Positions 19,177 to 27,146 are shown, counted from the stretch's first letter. The stretch is 64,000 bases of DNA from Pseudomonadales bacterium (GCA_020062665.1 JAGUVW010000083.1:1-64000); one strand, 5' to 3'. Program-made: numbers and translations. The notes: generated by a model not told the origin, from the letters alone.

Positions 19177-19521
19177 CTATTGCCGCAAAATCTTCTCCAT
19201 CGCCTTCCCTTTCGCCAGCTCGTCGATCAGCTTGTCCAGGTAGCGTATTTTCCGCATCAGCGGATCTTCCACCGCTTCTACTCGAACGCCACACACCACG
19301 CCCTTGATCAGGTCACCATTCGGATGGAAGGCGGGTGCTTGTGCGAAAAAGGATTCCATATCCACACCCCGCTCGATCTGTTGTTGCAGTGCGGCGTGAT
19401 CATAGCCCGTCAACCAGCAGATGATTTCATCCACTTCGTCTTGCGTCCGATTTTTTCGCTCCGCCTTCTGAACGTAGCAGACATAGATCTTTGAAAAAGG
19501 CATGGCAAAGATGTTGTGCAT
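19177..19521 (-). CDS. DUF2200 domain protein
   Basis: 114-aa cytoplasmic protein with the diagnostic DUF2200 pattern: [33 protein letters not shown] and a C-terminal helix with [20 protein letters not shown]. Function is unknown; the family is widespread as a single small gene. It sits in a leftward run of small genes. Confidence 0.9.
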   Translation of the reverse strand: MHNIFAMPFSKIYVCYVQKAERKNRTQDEVDEIICWLTGYDHAALQQQIERGVDMESFFAQAPAFHPNGDLIKGVVCGVRVEAVEDPLMRKIRYLDKLIDELAKGKAMEKILRQ

Positions 19522-19536
19522 GACGACCCCGAACGC

Positions 19537-19896
19537 TTAGCCTGAAATCAACACCAGCAAAAGCCCCACCAGACCGGGAACAGCCTGAACATACAGAATT
19601 TTACGGCTTGCCGTGATTGCCCCATACACACCGGCAACGATGACGCACAACAGGAAGAAGACCTTGAAATCGTAGCCATCCGCCCCCTGAATCAGGCCCC
19701 ACAATAAACCAGCGGCGATAAACCCATTATAAAGACCCTGGTTTGCCGCCAGCACCTTGGTGGCTGCTGCCTGCTCACTGGTTTGGCCAAACGTTTTCAG
19801 CCCGGCAGGCTTGTCCCACAGAAACATCTCCAGCACCAGAAAATACACGTGCAGAAGAGCCACCAACAACACGACCAATCCCGTCAATATCGACAT
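19537..19896 (-). CDS. DUF1304 family membrane protein
   Basis: 119-aa inner-membrane protein with four hydrophobic helices and the DUF1304 features VALLHVYFLVLEMFLWDKPAG and AANQGLYNGFIAAGLLWG. Function is unknown. It lies 15 bp upstream of the DUF2200 gene on the same strand. Confidence 0.9.
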   Translation of the reverse strand: MSILTGLVVLLVALLHVYFLVLEMFLWDKPAGLKTFGQTSEQAAATKVLAANQGLYNGFIAAGLLWGLIQGADGYDFKVFFLLCVIVAGVYGAITASRKILYVQAVPGLVGLLLVLISG

Positions 19897-19955
19897 TTTT
19901 GCTTCCCTCTGTGTGAGTCATGACCTTGGTGTTATGCGCGCGTATTGACGCGGCG

Positions 19956-20429
19956 TCAACCGCGCAGGGCAGCCTCGATGGTGGCAATGTCAACCTTCTG
20001 CATAGGCATCATGGCGGTAAACGCGCGTCTGGCCACGTCACCGCCCTGGGCCATTGCCTCCGTCAGGATACGCGGCGTGATCTGCCAGCTGATGCCCCAT
20101 TTGTCCTTGCACCAGCCGCATTGGCTTTCGACGCCCCCGTTATTGATGATGGCGTTCCAATATCGGTCTGTTTCAGCCTGATCTTCGGTGGCGATCTGGA
20201 ACGAGAACGCTTCGCTGTGCTTGAAACGCGGGCCACCATTGACGCCAATGCAGGGAATACCGGCCACGACGAACTCCACTGTCAGAACATCGCCCGCCTT
20301 GCCATCCGGGTAGTCCGTTGGTGCTTTCTGGATGGCGCCGAGACTGCTTTGCGGGAAAAGACTTGTGTAGAAACGGGCCGCTTCTTCGGCATTGTGCTCG
20401 AACCACAGGCAGATAGTGTTTTTGTGCAT
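19956..20429 (-). CDS. VOC family protein, PhnB-like
   Basis: 157-aa PhnB-like (3-demethylubiquinone methyltransferase-like) VOC protein. Typical features are ICLWFEHNAEEAARFYTSLF at the N-terminus, FKHSEAFSFQIATEDQAETD and CGWCKDKWGISWQITP. The catalytic role of this family is not established. It is 19 bp downstream of a second VOC gene and is probably co-transcribed from the promoter at 20880-20908. Confidence 0.9.
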   Translation of the reverse strand: MHKNTICLWFEHNAEEAARFYTSLFPQSSLGAIQKAPTDYPDGKAGDVLTVEFVVAGIPCIGVNGGPRFKHSEAFSFQIATEDQAETDRYWNAIINNGGVESQCGWCKDKWGISWQITPRILTEAMAQGGDVARRAFTAMMPMQKVDIATIEAALRG

Positions 20430-20448
20430 GAGGGTCTCCCTTCCTCGT

Positions 20449-20844
20449 TTATTTCATCGAATGGAACCCAATCGGATTGCCCTCGGTATCCCTGACAACG
20501 GCGCAGAAACCGTGCTCGCCGATGGACATTTTCGGCTGGATCACACTACCGCCATTTGCGGAGGCGCGGGCGACCTGAACAGCACAATCATCACACCCGA
20601 AATACACGAGTGTGCCACCACCGCCGGGCGTAAAGCCGTCCATTTTGACCAGCATGCCGCCTGCGCCGTAACTGCTCATGCCGGATTCCTTGTCCATGGG
20701 AAAGAACCACATCTCCATTTCCATGTCCGGATTCGGGCTGGGCATGTGCTCAAGTCTGGTTTCCAGCACCGCCTCGTAGAATGTCTTCGCGCGCGCCATG
20801 TTTTCCACGTATATCTCGAAATGTACAACGGGGTTGGATTTCAT
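20449..20844 (-). CDS. VOC family protein
   Basis: 131-aa glyoxalase/bleomycin-resistance-fold protein (VHFEIYVENMARAKTFYEAV ... VVRDTEGNPIGFHSM). It has a strong ribosome-binding site (AAGGAGA) and a short leader from a TGTCGA-N17-CGACTA promoter, shared with the VOC gene at 29380-29784. Substrate unknown. Confidence 0.9.
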   Translation of the reverse strand: MKSNPVVHFEIYVENMARAKTFYEAVLETRLEHMPSPNPDMEMEMWFFPMDKESGMSSYGAGGMLVKMDGFTPGGGGTLVYFGCDDCAVQVARASANGGSVIQPKMSIGEHGFCAVVRDTEGNPIGFHSMK

Positions 20845-20879
20845 TGGGGATCTCCTTGGATGGGGTTGCCTACCCTTGG

Positions 20880-20908
20880 TAGTCGAACGGGGTCTGCCGA
20901 AATCGACA
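20880..20908 (-). promoter_or_regulatory. ECF42-like promoter upstream of VOC genes
   Basis: The minus strand reads TGTCGA (20908-20903), a 17-bp spacer and CGACTA (20885-20880), ending 36 bp before the VOC start. The same two hexamers with the same spacing precede the VOC gene at 29784. It resembles the TGTCGA-type promoter I recall for ECF42 sigma factors. No ECF42-type sigma gene is visible in this window. Confidence 0.6.
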
Positions 20909-20943
20909 GGGGTCCTTCAAGAATTCAGCGCGAGGCGCCAAAT

Positions 20944-21165
20944 TCACTTTGCCTTGCGCAACCAGATGCCGAGCTTGAGAAAGACGAATCCTGCGCCACC
21001 CAACAGCAATGTGGCCGGCAGGAACATGAGCAGCTCGCCCCCCGCTTCCCGCCCGCCGGTTCCGATAAACCCGATCAGGTAGATGCCCGTAAACGGGAGG
21101 CTGAGAACGCCAGCGGCGAGTGCGAGGATGCCGAGCAGAAGAATGAAGCTACCGATTAGGCGCAA
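20944..21165 (-). CDS. small hypothetical membrane protein
   Basis: 73-aa protein with two hydrophobic segments (about residues 4-34 and 45-66) joined by a Gly-rich loop and ending with basic residues. No known family. Coding status is supported by membrane-protein composition and its place in the leftward gene run. Confidence 0.55.
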   Translation of the reverse strand: MRLIGSFILLLGILALAAGVLSLPFTGIYLIGFIGTGGREAGGELLMFLPATLLLGGAGFVFLKLGIWLRKAK

Positions 21166-21339
21166 GCTGGAACCCTCTGATAATGGTTGTCATATGATTT
21201 ATAGCGCAAGCCCCTGCGACACGCACACGCTACAAGCGCTTCTATTCCCTGGAGTACACATCGTTGAAATCTTCACCCTCGTTCAACTGTGGGGGAGTGC
21301 CGAATGGAGCGACTAGTTATGTTTTCAACAGCATGATAT

Positions 21340-21366
21340 TGTGTATAGAAACGCAACTTATACACA
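21340..21366 (+). promoter_or_regulatory. vapBC operator
   Basis: TGTGTATA (21340-21347) and TATACACA (21359-21366) form an inverted repeat with an 11-bp spacer, ending 12 bp before the vapB start. VapB-VapC complexes normally bind such palindromes to autoregulate; this is the probable operator. Confidence 0.6.
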
Positions 21367-21378
21367 TGGAGCCAGCCC

Positions 21379-21573
21379 ATGAGAACCAATATCGTGATCG
21401 ACGACGATTTGATGACCAAAGCCCTTAAAGCCAGCGGACTACGGACCAAAAAAGAGGCAGTAGAACAAGGGCTTAAGCTATTGATTAGGCTAAAGTCTCA
21501 GCAGGGAATCAGGGAACTGCGCGGCAAGGTAAAGTGGGAAGGTGACTTGGACGAGATGCGGGGTGGCAAGTGA
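21379..21573 (+). CDS. vapB: VapB-type antitoxin
   Basis: 64-aa ribbon-helix-helix antitoxin (MRTNIVIDDDLMTKALKASG, then a helix KKEAVEQGLKLLI) with a C-terminal toxin-wrapping tail WEGDLDEMR. It neutralises VapC and represses the operon. Its stop overlaps the GTG start of vapC by 4 nt. It is transcribed opposite to the surrounding genes, from its own operator. Confidence 0.9.
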   Translation: MRTNIVIDDDLMTKALKASGLRTKKEAVEQGLKLLIRLKSQQGIRELRGKVKWEGDLDEMRGGK

Positions 21574-21971
21574 TACTGGTAGATACCAGTGTATGGATTG
21601 ACTACCTCAACGGAGTGGTTAACCCGCAAACTGACTTGCTCGACTCTGCACTTATCGACGGCACCGTCGCGCTGGGAGATATCATCTATTTGGAGATTCT
21701 TCAGGGGATCAAAAACGATAAAGAATTTGATAAGACCCAAAAATCTCTAAGCACGCTTGAACAATATCCGCTTCTTGGAACAGATATGGTGACCAAATGC
21801 GCAGCGAATTTTAGATTTCTGCGAAAAAAGGGGCTGACCATCAGGAAAACGGCGGATGTAATTATCGCGACATTTTGCATTGAAAACAAAATGCCTCTTC
21901 TCTTTGTCGATCGCGACTTTAAGCCTTTTGTTACCCACCTGGGTTTGAAGCCTGTTTATTTGGGAACATAA
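21570..21971 (+). CDS. vapC: VapC-type PIN-domain toxin ribonuclease
   Basis: 133-aa PIN-domain endoribonuclease starting at GTG 21570. The acidic active-site residues appear intact: D5 (LVDTSVWIDYL), E42 (YLEILQG), D96 (TADVIIATF) and D114/D116 (FVDRDF). The family cleaves tRNA or rRNA when freed from VapB. Both partners look functional. The module abuts the left end of the cassette array. Confidence 0.92.
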   Translation: MILVDTSVWIDYLNGVVNPQTDLLDSALIDGTVALGDIIYLEILQGIKNDKEFDKTQKSLSTLEQYPLLGTDMVTKCAANFRFLRKKGLTIRKTADVIIATFCIENKMPLLFVDRDFKPFVTHLGLKPVYLGT

Positions 21972-22017
21972 CGAGACTGTAGAAAAGCCAAACCTGGCGC
22001 GATAGACAAAACGCCAT

Positions 22018-22332
22018 TCAAGCATCTTCACTCACTTTTCGCCAGACGCTGTAGAATCCGGCATCCCTCATGTAATTTGAAATCTCGTATTCGAGATCAG
22101 GGATCATCTCAATATTGTTTGTGCTTCCAAGCACCACAACCTTGTTCTCTTCGTCTTCATGAATAGCATCAACAACCTGCCAAACGAACTTTGATAGTGC
22201 TTCTGCTGATGTCGCATCGGAAACCCCAGCATCCAATATCAGCTGGGCATCCTTGTTTTGAAGTTTTTCTGCGTAGTGGCGCAACAGGCTGTCAATGCGC
22301 GCATACCGTTTAAATTTAATCACAACGCACAT
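22018..22332 (-). CDS. hypothetical protein, partner of HExxH protein
   Basis: 104-aa acidic soluble protein of unknown family (IDSLLRHYAEKLQNKDAQL, VVVLGSTNNIEMIPDLEYE). Its start overlaps the end of the metallopeptidase gene by 13 nt, so the two are translationally coupled and probably act together. It is the leftmost gene of the cassette array, with no attC found beyond it. Confidence 0.65.
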   Translation of the reverse strand: MCVVIKFKRYARIDSLLRHYAEKLQNKDAQLILDAGVSDATSAEALSKFVWQVVDAIHEDEENKVVVLGSTNNIEMIPDLEYEISNYMRDAGFYSVWRKVSEDA

Positions 22333-23414
22333 CCCGGTTCACTTATGACAGAGAGTCTATCAGCAGAACGAAACGCCCCCCTCTCTGGCGCATCGCTCCA
22401 TTTCTCTGGCATAGGCTCCCAATCAGCGGAGTACTGCTTATCGAGAAGGGCGCAGATCATTGCTCCTAGCGTTATACCGTATTTTTCATTTGCTGACTTC
22501 TGGCCGCTATCGTTTAGATCAGCATCAAGCACAAAGGCTTCGAACTTCTCCCAGCTCTTTGCCATTTGCGACACCAGGATTCTGGAAATGTCATACGACA
22601 GCAGATTGCCCTCGTCTGTGCGCCTGAAGGATGCACCCGACCACAATTGCTGAACTGTAGTGGGGTTCCAGAAGTTTCGGTGCTGATTGTGACGCTCTGG
22701 CGTGTCGGTGCCCGTGGAAGTAGAACCGCACATAGAGTATTCCGTGTTCACTGCCAAGCCCTCGTTGAGCCATGCCGGTATGGGCAGATGGGCGACGCAG
22801 CTATGGGTCATCTCATGAACTATAACCGGCTCGATCAGCCTCATTTCTTGCTGGGTCGTCACGAAGTGACCGCACCCGTAGCCAATATGCACGCCGCTGC
22901 TGAAGGAGAACTCGCCCTCCTCAGGGTAGTAGCGTGAGATGTACCGGTAATATGTGTCTTCATCGTCAAACACAAAAAGAATGTCGTATCCCCACTCCGG
23001 AACCGATGCAATCCTTCCGAGTGTCTTCACAATTCTTTTCAGTGAAGAATCCATGAGCGCCAAGACCAATTGCTCTTGCCTGGAGCTCAGGCTGGAAAGG
23101 ACAACTGACTGCCGGAATCTGCTGACTATATAGGCTTCGCCCAACGCCGACCGCAGACACGAAAGCCACGCCAACTCAGCATCTGCCCAAACCTTTCCCT
23201 GCTCATTGGTATCAATGGTCGCTATCCATTCATTCAGTGCATTCCAATCGGGAACTGGCAGGCCTTCCTCAGCATGCATTGCCTTGGCCAAGTCAAATGA
23301 TTCGCCGCTGCTTGCGTGGATGATTGATGCAACATCTACGCGCTCAACTTCCTCGGTGGGCGACTTTGGCTCGCTCTGAGCATTCGAGAATATTCGCTTT
23401 ATGTAGCCAAACAT
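22320..23414 (-). CDS. putative zinc metallopeptidase (HExxH, gluzincin-like)
   Basis: 364-aa protein. Residues 200-204 are HEMTH and a downstream glutamate is E218 in WLNEGLAVN, the H-E-x-x-H...E layout of gluzincin (peptidase MA-like) enzymes. No signal peptide is seen, so it is probably cytoplasmic. The N-terminal ~140 residues are helical and unrecognised. It overlaps the 104-aa partner gene and starts 24 bp from the attC at 23438. Substrate unknown. Confidence 0.75.
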   Translation of the reverse strand: MFGYIKRIFSNAQSEPKSPTEEVERVDVASIIHASSGESFDLAKAMHAEEGLPVPDWNALNEWIATIDTNEQGKVWADAELAWLSCLRSALGEAYIVSRFRQSVVLSSLSSRQEQLVLALMDSSLKRIVKTLGRIASVPEWGYDILFVFDDEDTYYRYISRYYPEEGEFSFSSGVHIGYGCGHFVTTQQEMRLIEPVIVHEMTHSCVAHLPIPAWLNEGLAVNTEYSMCGSTSTGTDTPERHNQHRNFWNPTTVQQLWSGASFRRTDEGNLLSYDISRILVSQMAKSWEKFEAFVLDADLNDSGQKSANEKYGITLGAMICALLDKQYSADWEPMPEKWSDAPERGAFRSADRLSVISEPGCAL

Positions 23415-23437
23415 CTATGCACAACTCCTGCTTTGCC

Positions 23438-23519
23438 GCTCAACGTTTGACAAAGGGATCGGCACTCGCCGTTTCCGAGTGAACGTAGCGAACGGCTTGA
23501 ACGGCATGTCAGGTTTCAA
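23438..23519 (-). other. attC site (probable)
   Basis: The left end is GCTCAAC, a perfect RYYYAAC box, followed by GTT and TGACA; the right end carries the complementary TGTCA followed by GGTTTCAA, overlapping the stop of the 175-aa gene (23509). The GTT box on the right is imperfectly spaced, so I rate it probable. Confidence 0.5.
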
Positions 23520-24036
23520 GCGCCTTGATGACTCTTCTTATAAGTGCTGCTTGCTGTGAATATAGCGTGGATGCAGTAGTGCCTTGCTCGTGAGCCCCGG
23601 ACTTTATCGAGACTCTCCTTTGTGTTTCGGTAAGTATTTTCAGAGCTTCGTCGATTCGCGACTGCAAAAGCCTGCAACGCTCATTTTCAGAAAGATACCA
23701 TGAGTAGGTTCTTTCCATAATTTCTCTCAACTCGGCTGTATCAAGCGGGCGCTCAGATGAGTTTATGGAGCTGAATTCAATTTCGAGGTATTCGCCACGC
23801 TCGGTTTCAAGAACTAACGTGTTGTCTTTTTGATAGATATACACGTAGTCGTTATTGAGCTTGCAGCCCCCTACGAAACTTATTAATTCGGCAGCATTCC
23901 CTGGGACTGAGATGAGAACAGAATGCGCGGTTGGTTCTGCGCCAGGGTGATAGTCTGTTATCAGGCGGAGCTCAAGAATATTTCCATCTTGTCGCACGCT
24001 GGATATGTAGATCTCTTGCTCTGGGATATTCACCAA
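23509..24036 (-). CDS. hypothetical cassette protein
   Basis: 175-aa soluble protein of unknown family. The first ~100 residues are beta-rich (EIYISSVRQDGNILELRLI, DYVYIYQKDNTLVLETERG); the last ~75 are helical, with a likely coiled coil. Its stop overlaps the attC-like palindrome at 23438-23519, as is usual for cassette genes. Confidence 0.65.
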   Translation of the reverse strand: MVNIPEQEIYISSVRQDGNILELRLITDYHPGAEPTAHSVLISVPGNAAELISFVGGCKLNNDYVYIYQKDNTLVLETERGEYLEIEFSSINSSERPLDTAELREIMERTYSWYLSENERCRLLQSRIDEALKILTETQRRVSIKSGAHEQGTTASTLYSQQAALIRRVIKALET

Positions 24037-24042
24037 TATGAT

Positions 24043-24089
24043 CCTTGACGCCTGTGCTCAGCCGCGGCCCGCTGCAGCGTGTTGCTAAA
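24043..24089 (-). other. possible short or degenerate attC
   Basis: Between the 175-aa and 286-aa genes lies TTGAC-GCC...TGCTCAGC and GCTGCAGCG...GTTGC, which pair as TGCT-CAGC with GCTG-C-AGCG, again with one extra base on the right arm. The outer boxes are poorly conserved and the site is unusually short. Confidence 0.3.
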
Positions 24090-24093
24090 GCGA

Positions 24094-24954
24094 TCACTCG
24101 TACCCAGTTTGATGCCTTTTAGAAATTGTCTCATGCGATTCTCCAAACAATGCTTCATATCTAGAGAAATCGGCTTCCGGTGATTTTTTAATTATGTCAA
24201 GCAGCGCATTGTTATCACTATTTGAGTACGTCAAAACAGAGCCGTATCTCTTTAAACGCTTATATCGGATTCTCGTTTTGGCATATTTCGGGAAATTATC
24301 TAAAAAATCGTCTATCTCAATCACCAGGTCATCAGTTAATTTGACAAGTCTTTCTGTCAAATCGATAAACTTTATAAGAAAAGGCCGACCTACAGCAGCA
24401 AGCGCATGCTCCAATGAAAACCCATCTATTATCGCATTACCATGGGCTTGAATAAGTTTATCCTTAAATTCCTCGCTCAAAATATTTCTTTGCTTCCATA
24501 ACGCTATTGCATGATTGTAATTTTCAATCATCGCCCTAAATCTTGGAATCTGGCTCCATTTAGGATAAGTGTTTTCATTTGGCTTTGCAGTGGGAACAAC
24601 AAATGACAGCTCGTGATATTTTACTTCTATCGGGTTATCTTCGATCAAAATTGTGGGAATTAATCCCAGCCTATTGAAAGGATTGCGATCAAGCTTTCCA
24701 TGATAATTACTTTTTATTGCTAGCAAATTTGAACGAGCGCCTTCGGCAATGAGCAGCCATTTATTTGCTATATCCATTTTTTCTTTTTCAATTTTTATAT
24801 TTTCTTGCCACCTCAAAGTAAAATAAGCAATTGCAGCGCCAAGAATTGAAGAAAAAAATGCACTTACAATAGGAAACAAATAATCTTTGAAGTAGCTTGG
24901 CTCCTGTTTCAACTCAAGAATTGCATCGATAAGTTGTTTAGTTTGATCGTGCAC
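24094..24954 (-). CDS. hypothetical membrane-anchored cassette protein
   Basis: 286-aa protein with a short N-terminal segment, one transmembrane helix at about residues 26-48 (FPIVSAFFSSILGAAIAYF) and a long, mainly helical cytoplasmic part. The gene is markedly AT-rich compared with the core genes, pointing to foreign origin. No catalytic motif is seen and I do not recognise the family. Start is 17 bp from the attC at 24971. Confidence 0.65.
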   Translation of the reverse strand: MHDQTKQLIDAILELKQEPSYFKDYLFPIVSAFFSSILGAAIAYFTLRWQENIKIEKEKMDIANKWLLIAEGARSNLLAIKSNYHGKLDRNPFNRLGLIPTILIEDNPIEVKYHELSFVVPTAKPNENTYPKWSQIPRFRAMIENYNHAIALWKQRNILSEEFKDKLIQAHGNAIIDGFSLEHALAAVGRPFLIKFIDLTERLVKLTDDLVIEIDDFLDNFPKYAKTRIRYKRLKRYGSVLTYSNSDNNALLDIIKKSPEADFSRYEALFGESHETISKRHQTGYE

Positions 24955-24970
24955 AATTACCCCTCAATTG

Positions 24971-25082
24971 TTTTAACGCCGTGACCAGCAAAAAGCGGAG
25001 CGAAGGAAACTTGTGGTAAGTTTGTGCAGCAAACCACAGGTTGCCGGAGCGTAGTTTTTTCCGCTGCGCTGCCTTGTTAGCC
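24971..25082 (-). other. attC site
   Basis: Left end TTTTAAC-GCC, right end CTT-GTTAGCC overlapping the stop of the ImmA/IrrE gene at 25077. The inner pair CAGC/GCTG is present with one extra base on the right arm, but the 5-nt block beside it matches only partly, so the site is somewhat degenerate. The centre contains a secondary hairpin. Confidence 0.6.
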
Positions 25083-25871
25083 GCGACCTTCATTTTTCAG
25101 CCTTTCCGCCAATGAACCTAGAAGATCATGCAATGGCCTTTTAACCGAAACAGGCTCAGCAGCCGCAAAATCCCCTTTGTTTGCATTATCTTCAAGGATA
25201 TTTAGTTCTCTGAGCCGAATTCTTATAGCCAATCGAGATACTTGGTAGATAAATTCCATTTCTTTCACGATCGCATAGAAGTCTTCTACATTGCCCGACT
25301 GCCTGTCTAAGTACAATGTGCCAAGATTGCCAACAACACCACGCTCTTTTTGCTTGGCAAGCACGAATCCTGGAACGGTCTTTCTAGGTAGCAACAACGA
25401 AGACGCAAATTTGTTTGCTTGCCATTCAAGCCACGACCGCGGATTGCCGCACTCCAACTGATCCAACACCAAAGACCTGTCGTCGTCCTGAATCGTATTT
25501 CCGTCGATTCTATCAAGCATAACTGGAGTAAGCTGGCGATGGAGAACAAAGTGTCCAATCTCGTGTGCTAGCGTAAAATTAAAAGGAGGGCTGCCAGGCT
25601 CAAGGGATTGATCAATAGATATTCTTCGTGCATCTAAGCTATAGCAGCCTCGCACCTTCTTTCCATCTCTGTGCCCTAAATCAGCCTGCAGATCCAGCTT
25701 CAAGCCAAACTTTTCTTTCAGCTGCATGGCAATTGATGCAATCGGAGTAGCTTTGGCCTGTTTAAGACAGTCGGGAGCGAAGTGCGATAGAAAATTGCTT
25801 TCGACTCTCATCTCCAAATCGGATCTTGAGATCTTTGGTATTCCAAATTCGTCGAGTCTAAATTTTGCCAC
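25077..25871 (-). CDS. ImmA/IrrE family metallo-endopeptidase
   Basis: 264-aa protein with the zinc motif HEIGH at residues 103-107 (FTLAHEIGHFVLHRQL), characteristic of ImmA/IrrE (COG2856) peptidases that cleave repressors or antitoxins. No N-terminal helix-turn-helix is fused and no repressor gene lies beside it, so the substrate must be elsewhere. It starts 26 bp from the attC at 25897 and ends within the attC at 24971, i.e. a one-gene cassette. Confidence 0.85.
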   Translation of the reverse strand: MAKFRLDEFGIPKISRSDLEMRVESNFLSHFAPDCLKQAKATPIASIAMQLKEKFGLKLDLQADLGHRDGKKVRGCYSLDARRISIDQSLEPGSPPFNFTLAHEIGHFVLHRQLTPVMLDRIDGNTIQDDDRSLVLDQLECGNPRSWLEWQANKFASSLLLPRKTVPGFVLAKQKERGVVGNLGTLYLDRQSGNVEDFYAIVKEMEFIYQVSRLAIRIRLRELNILEDNANKGDFAAAEPVSVKRPLHDLLGSLAERLKNEGRG

Positions 25872-25896
25872 GACACTCCTCGATTAAGATTCGGGC

Positions 25897-25996
25897 AGTT
25901 AACGTCGCGCATCAGCGGCGGAGCAAAGTGGCGGGCAATTTGCGAATGCAAATCGCATGACACTTTGAGCCGTCCGCTGCATGCGCCTGGCTAGGC
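25897..25996 (-). other. attC site
   Basis: On the plus strand the left arm is AGTTAAC-GTC-GCGCAT-CAGCGG and the right arm is CCGCTG-C-ATGCGC-CTG-GCTAGGC. GCGCAT and CAGCGG pair perfectly across the site, with one extra C on the right arm. The outer right box is GCTAGGC instead of GTTAGGC, which may impair recombination. Confidence 0.75.
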
Positions 25997-26013
25997 GGCA
26001 CTCTGGTGGGATC

Positions 26014-26310
26014 TCAGCTTCTTTGCTTCCATTTTTGTGGATCGCGGCTGCCATGCATGACAGCCAGGACCACAGCGGTGCCATTGGCAAGCCGATAGTA
26101 AACCCCGAATGGAAAGCGCCGCAGTAGGATACGCCGAGTCGATCAACCAACCTCCGGGTATGCAAGAGGAGCCTCGCTGATCCGAGAACTGGCAGCCAGG
26201 AACTCATCGAGGAATGCATCTCCCAATCCAAATTGCTGGGACTCATACCAGCGGGCCGCCTCCTCGATGTCACGCTGTGCCACGGCGCGAACATTGACAG
26301 GGACAGTCAC
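26014..26310 (-). pseudogene. RelE/ParE-type toxin interrupted by an in-frame stop
   Basis: A 98-codon frame starts at GTG 26310, overlapping the antitoxin stop by 4 nt (GTGA). It reads AVAQRDIEEAARWYESQQFG, typical of the ParE/RelE toxin superfamily. TGA at 26145-26143 (codon 56) interrupts it, then the same frame resumes with STRRILLRRFPFGVYYRLAN and ends HGSRDPQKWKQRS, the expected ParE C-terminus. A single C-to-T change of CGA (Arg) to TGA would explain it. The toxin is predicted inactive while the antitoxin frame is intact; sequencing error is possible. Confidence 0.8.
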
Positions 26311-26516
26311 AACGCTCGTCGAATGCGTTCTACTACCGCCCCAGCAGCCTCTCCCGAATCACCATCCAGTTCGTACGCATCGAGTCTCTCGTCGAGGAGC
26401 TGTCGTTGCGCTTCGGTTAGGACGACGTTTTGCTCTTCCGCTGCGATGCTATCCCATAGATCCTCGACCAACCTCAGCCGCTCTTCCAGAGGAAGGTCCT
26501 GCAGTTTCGTCGCCAT
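26307..26516 (-). CDS. addiction module antitoxin
   Basis: 69-aa protein (MATKLQDLPLEERLRLVEDL, then EAQRQLLDERLDAYELDGD) of the small addiction-module component family (PF09720-type) that pairs with ParE/RelE toxins. An upstream ATG at 26531 is possible. Its stop overlaps the toxin start, the standard coupled layout. The partner toxin has a nonsense codon. Confidence 0.85.
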   Translation of the reverse strand: MATKLQDLPLEERLRLVEDLWDSIAAEEQNVVLTEAQRQLLDERLDAYELDGDSGEAAGAVVERIRRAL

Positions 26517-26743
26517 TTTCAGCGGTCCCATGTCTAGTACGGCATGCTATAGCAGCTCGAGTTGGATGTGGCAACAGCCATGGCCATATCCTGTCGTACG
26601 CGCCTGCTACTGCCGTGCCGCCTGGGTCAGAGCCCGCCTCGCAATTGAACTGGTGACTAAGACGTATCGAAGTACGCAAAGTTCTTTGGTAGTACTGTCC
26701 ATGGCAGTTTGCTCCTGGTCCAGCGACAGCTCGTACCGCTTAC

Positions 26744-27139
26744 CTAGACGACCACCGATACCCATGGATGTCGGTGCTCTCCATAAACGGACTTCGACGG
26801 TGGCGGAAAACCAGGATCCGCGAAACAGCCAACTGCGACGGCGAACACCTCAGGCTTCCGCCTAGGCTCCCAATACACCGTAGACCCGCACGTCCCGCAG
26901 AAATGAAACCTAACTTCAGCGCCTGCCTCCGACGAGCGCAGGAAACTCATTGCGCTGCCCTCGATCTCAACCGCAGCACGGTCAAAGAACGCGGCCAATC
27001 CGAATGAACTTCCAGTCCGCCTCTGGCACTGCAAGCAGTAGCACAAAGAGACTGAAGCAGGAGCTCCCCTGCACTTCGCCACGAGTTGTCCGCAGGCACA
27101 GGTCGCTATTCGTGTGTTCTCTTGATCGTGCAATGACAT
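26744..27139 (-). CDS. GFA family protein (Gfa-like zinc protein)
   Basis: 131-aa member of the glutathione-dependent formaldehyde-activating enzyme/centromere V family. Zinc-binding cysteines appear as CACG, CYCLQCQRRTGSSFG and FCGTCGSTVYW, followed by the usual HRHPW near the C-terminus. The end (WVSVVV) is a little short for the family, so the 3' end may have been altered. No attC was found downstream. Start is 8 bp from the attC at 27147. In vivo function of this family is uncertain. Confidence 0.85.
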   Translation of the reverse strand: MSLHDQENTRIATCACGQLVAKCRGAPASVSLCYCLQCQRRTGSSFGLAAFFDRAAVEIEGSAMSFLRSSEAGAEVRFHFCGTCGSTVYWEPRRKPEVFAVAVGCFADPGFPPPSKSVYGEHRHPWVSVVV

Positions 27140-27146
27140 CTCATTG

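Noticed and set aside
21972-22017. attC expected after the leftmost cassette
   Set aside because: Only 46 bp with no pairing boxes; vapC ends directly before it, so the left border of the array stays undefined.
25899-26294. 131-aa minus-strand open frame over the toxin region
   Set aside because: It is a shifted frame of the ParE-like gene and runs through the attC; the ParE-like motifs are in the neighbouring frame.
26532-26743. Possible attC between the antitoxin gene and the GFA gene (GTCTAG at 26532 and CTAGAC at 26744)
   Set aside because: The ends are complementary but lack the AAC/GTT core, and no paired inner blocks with a single extra base could be found.
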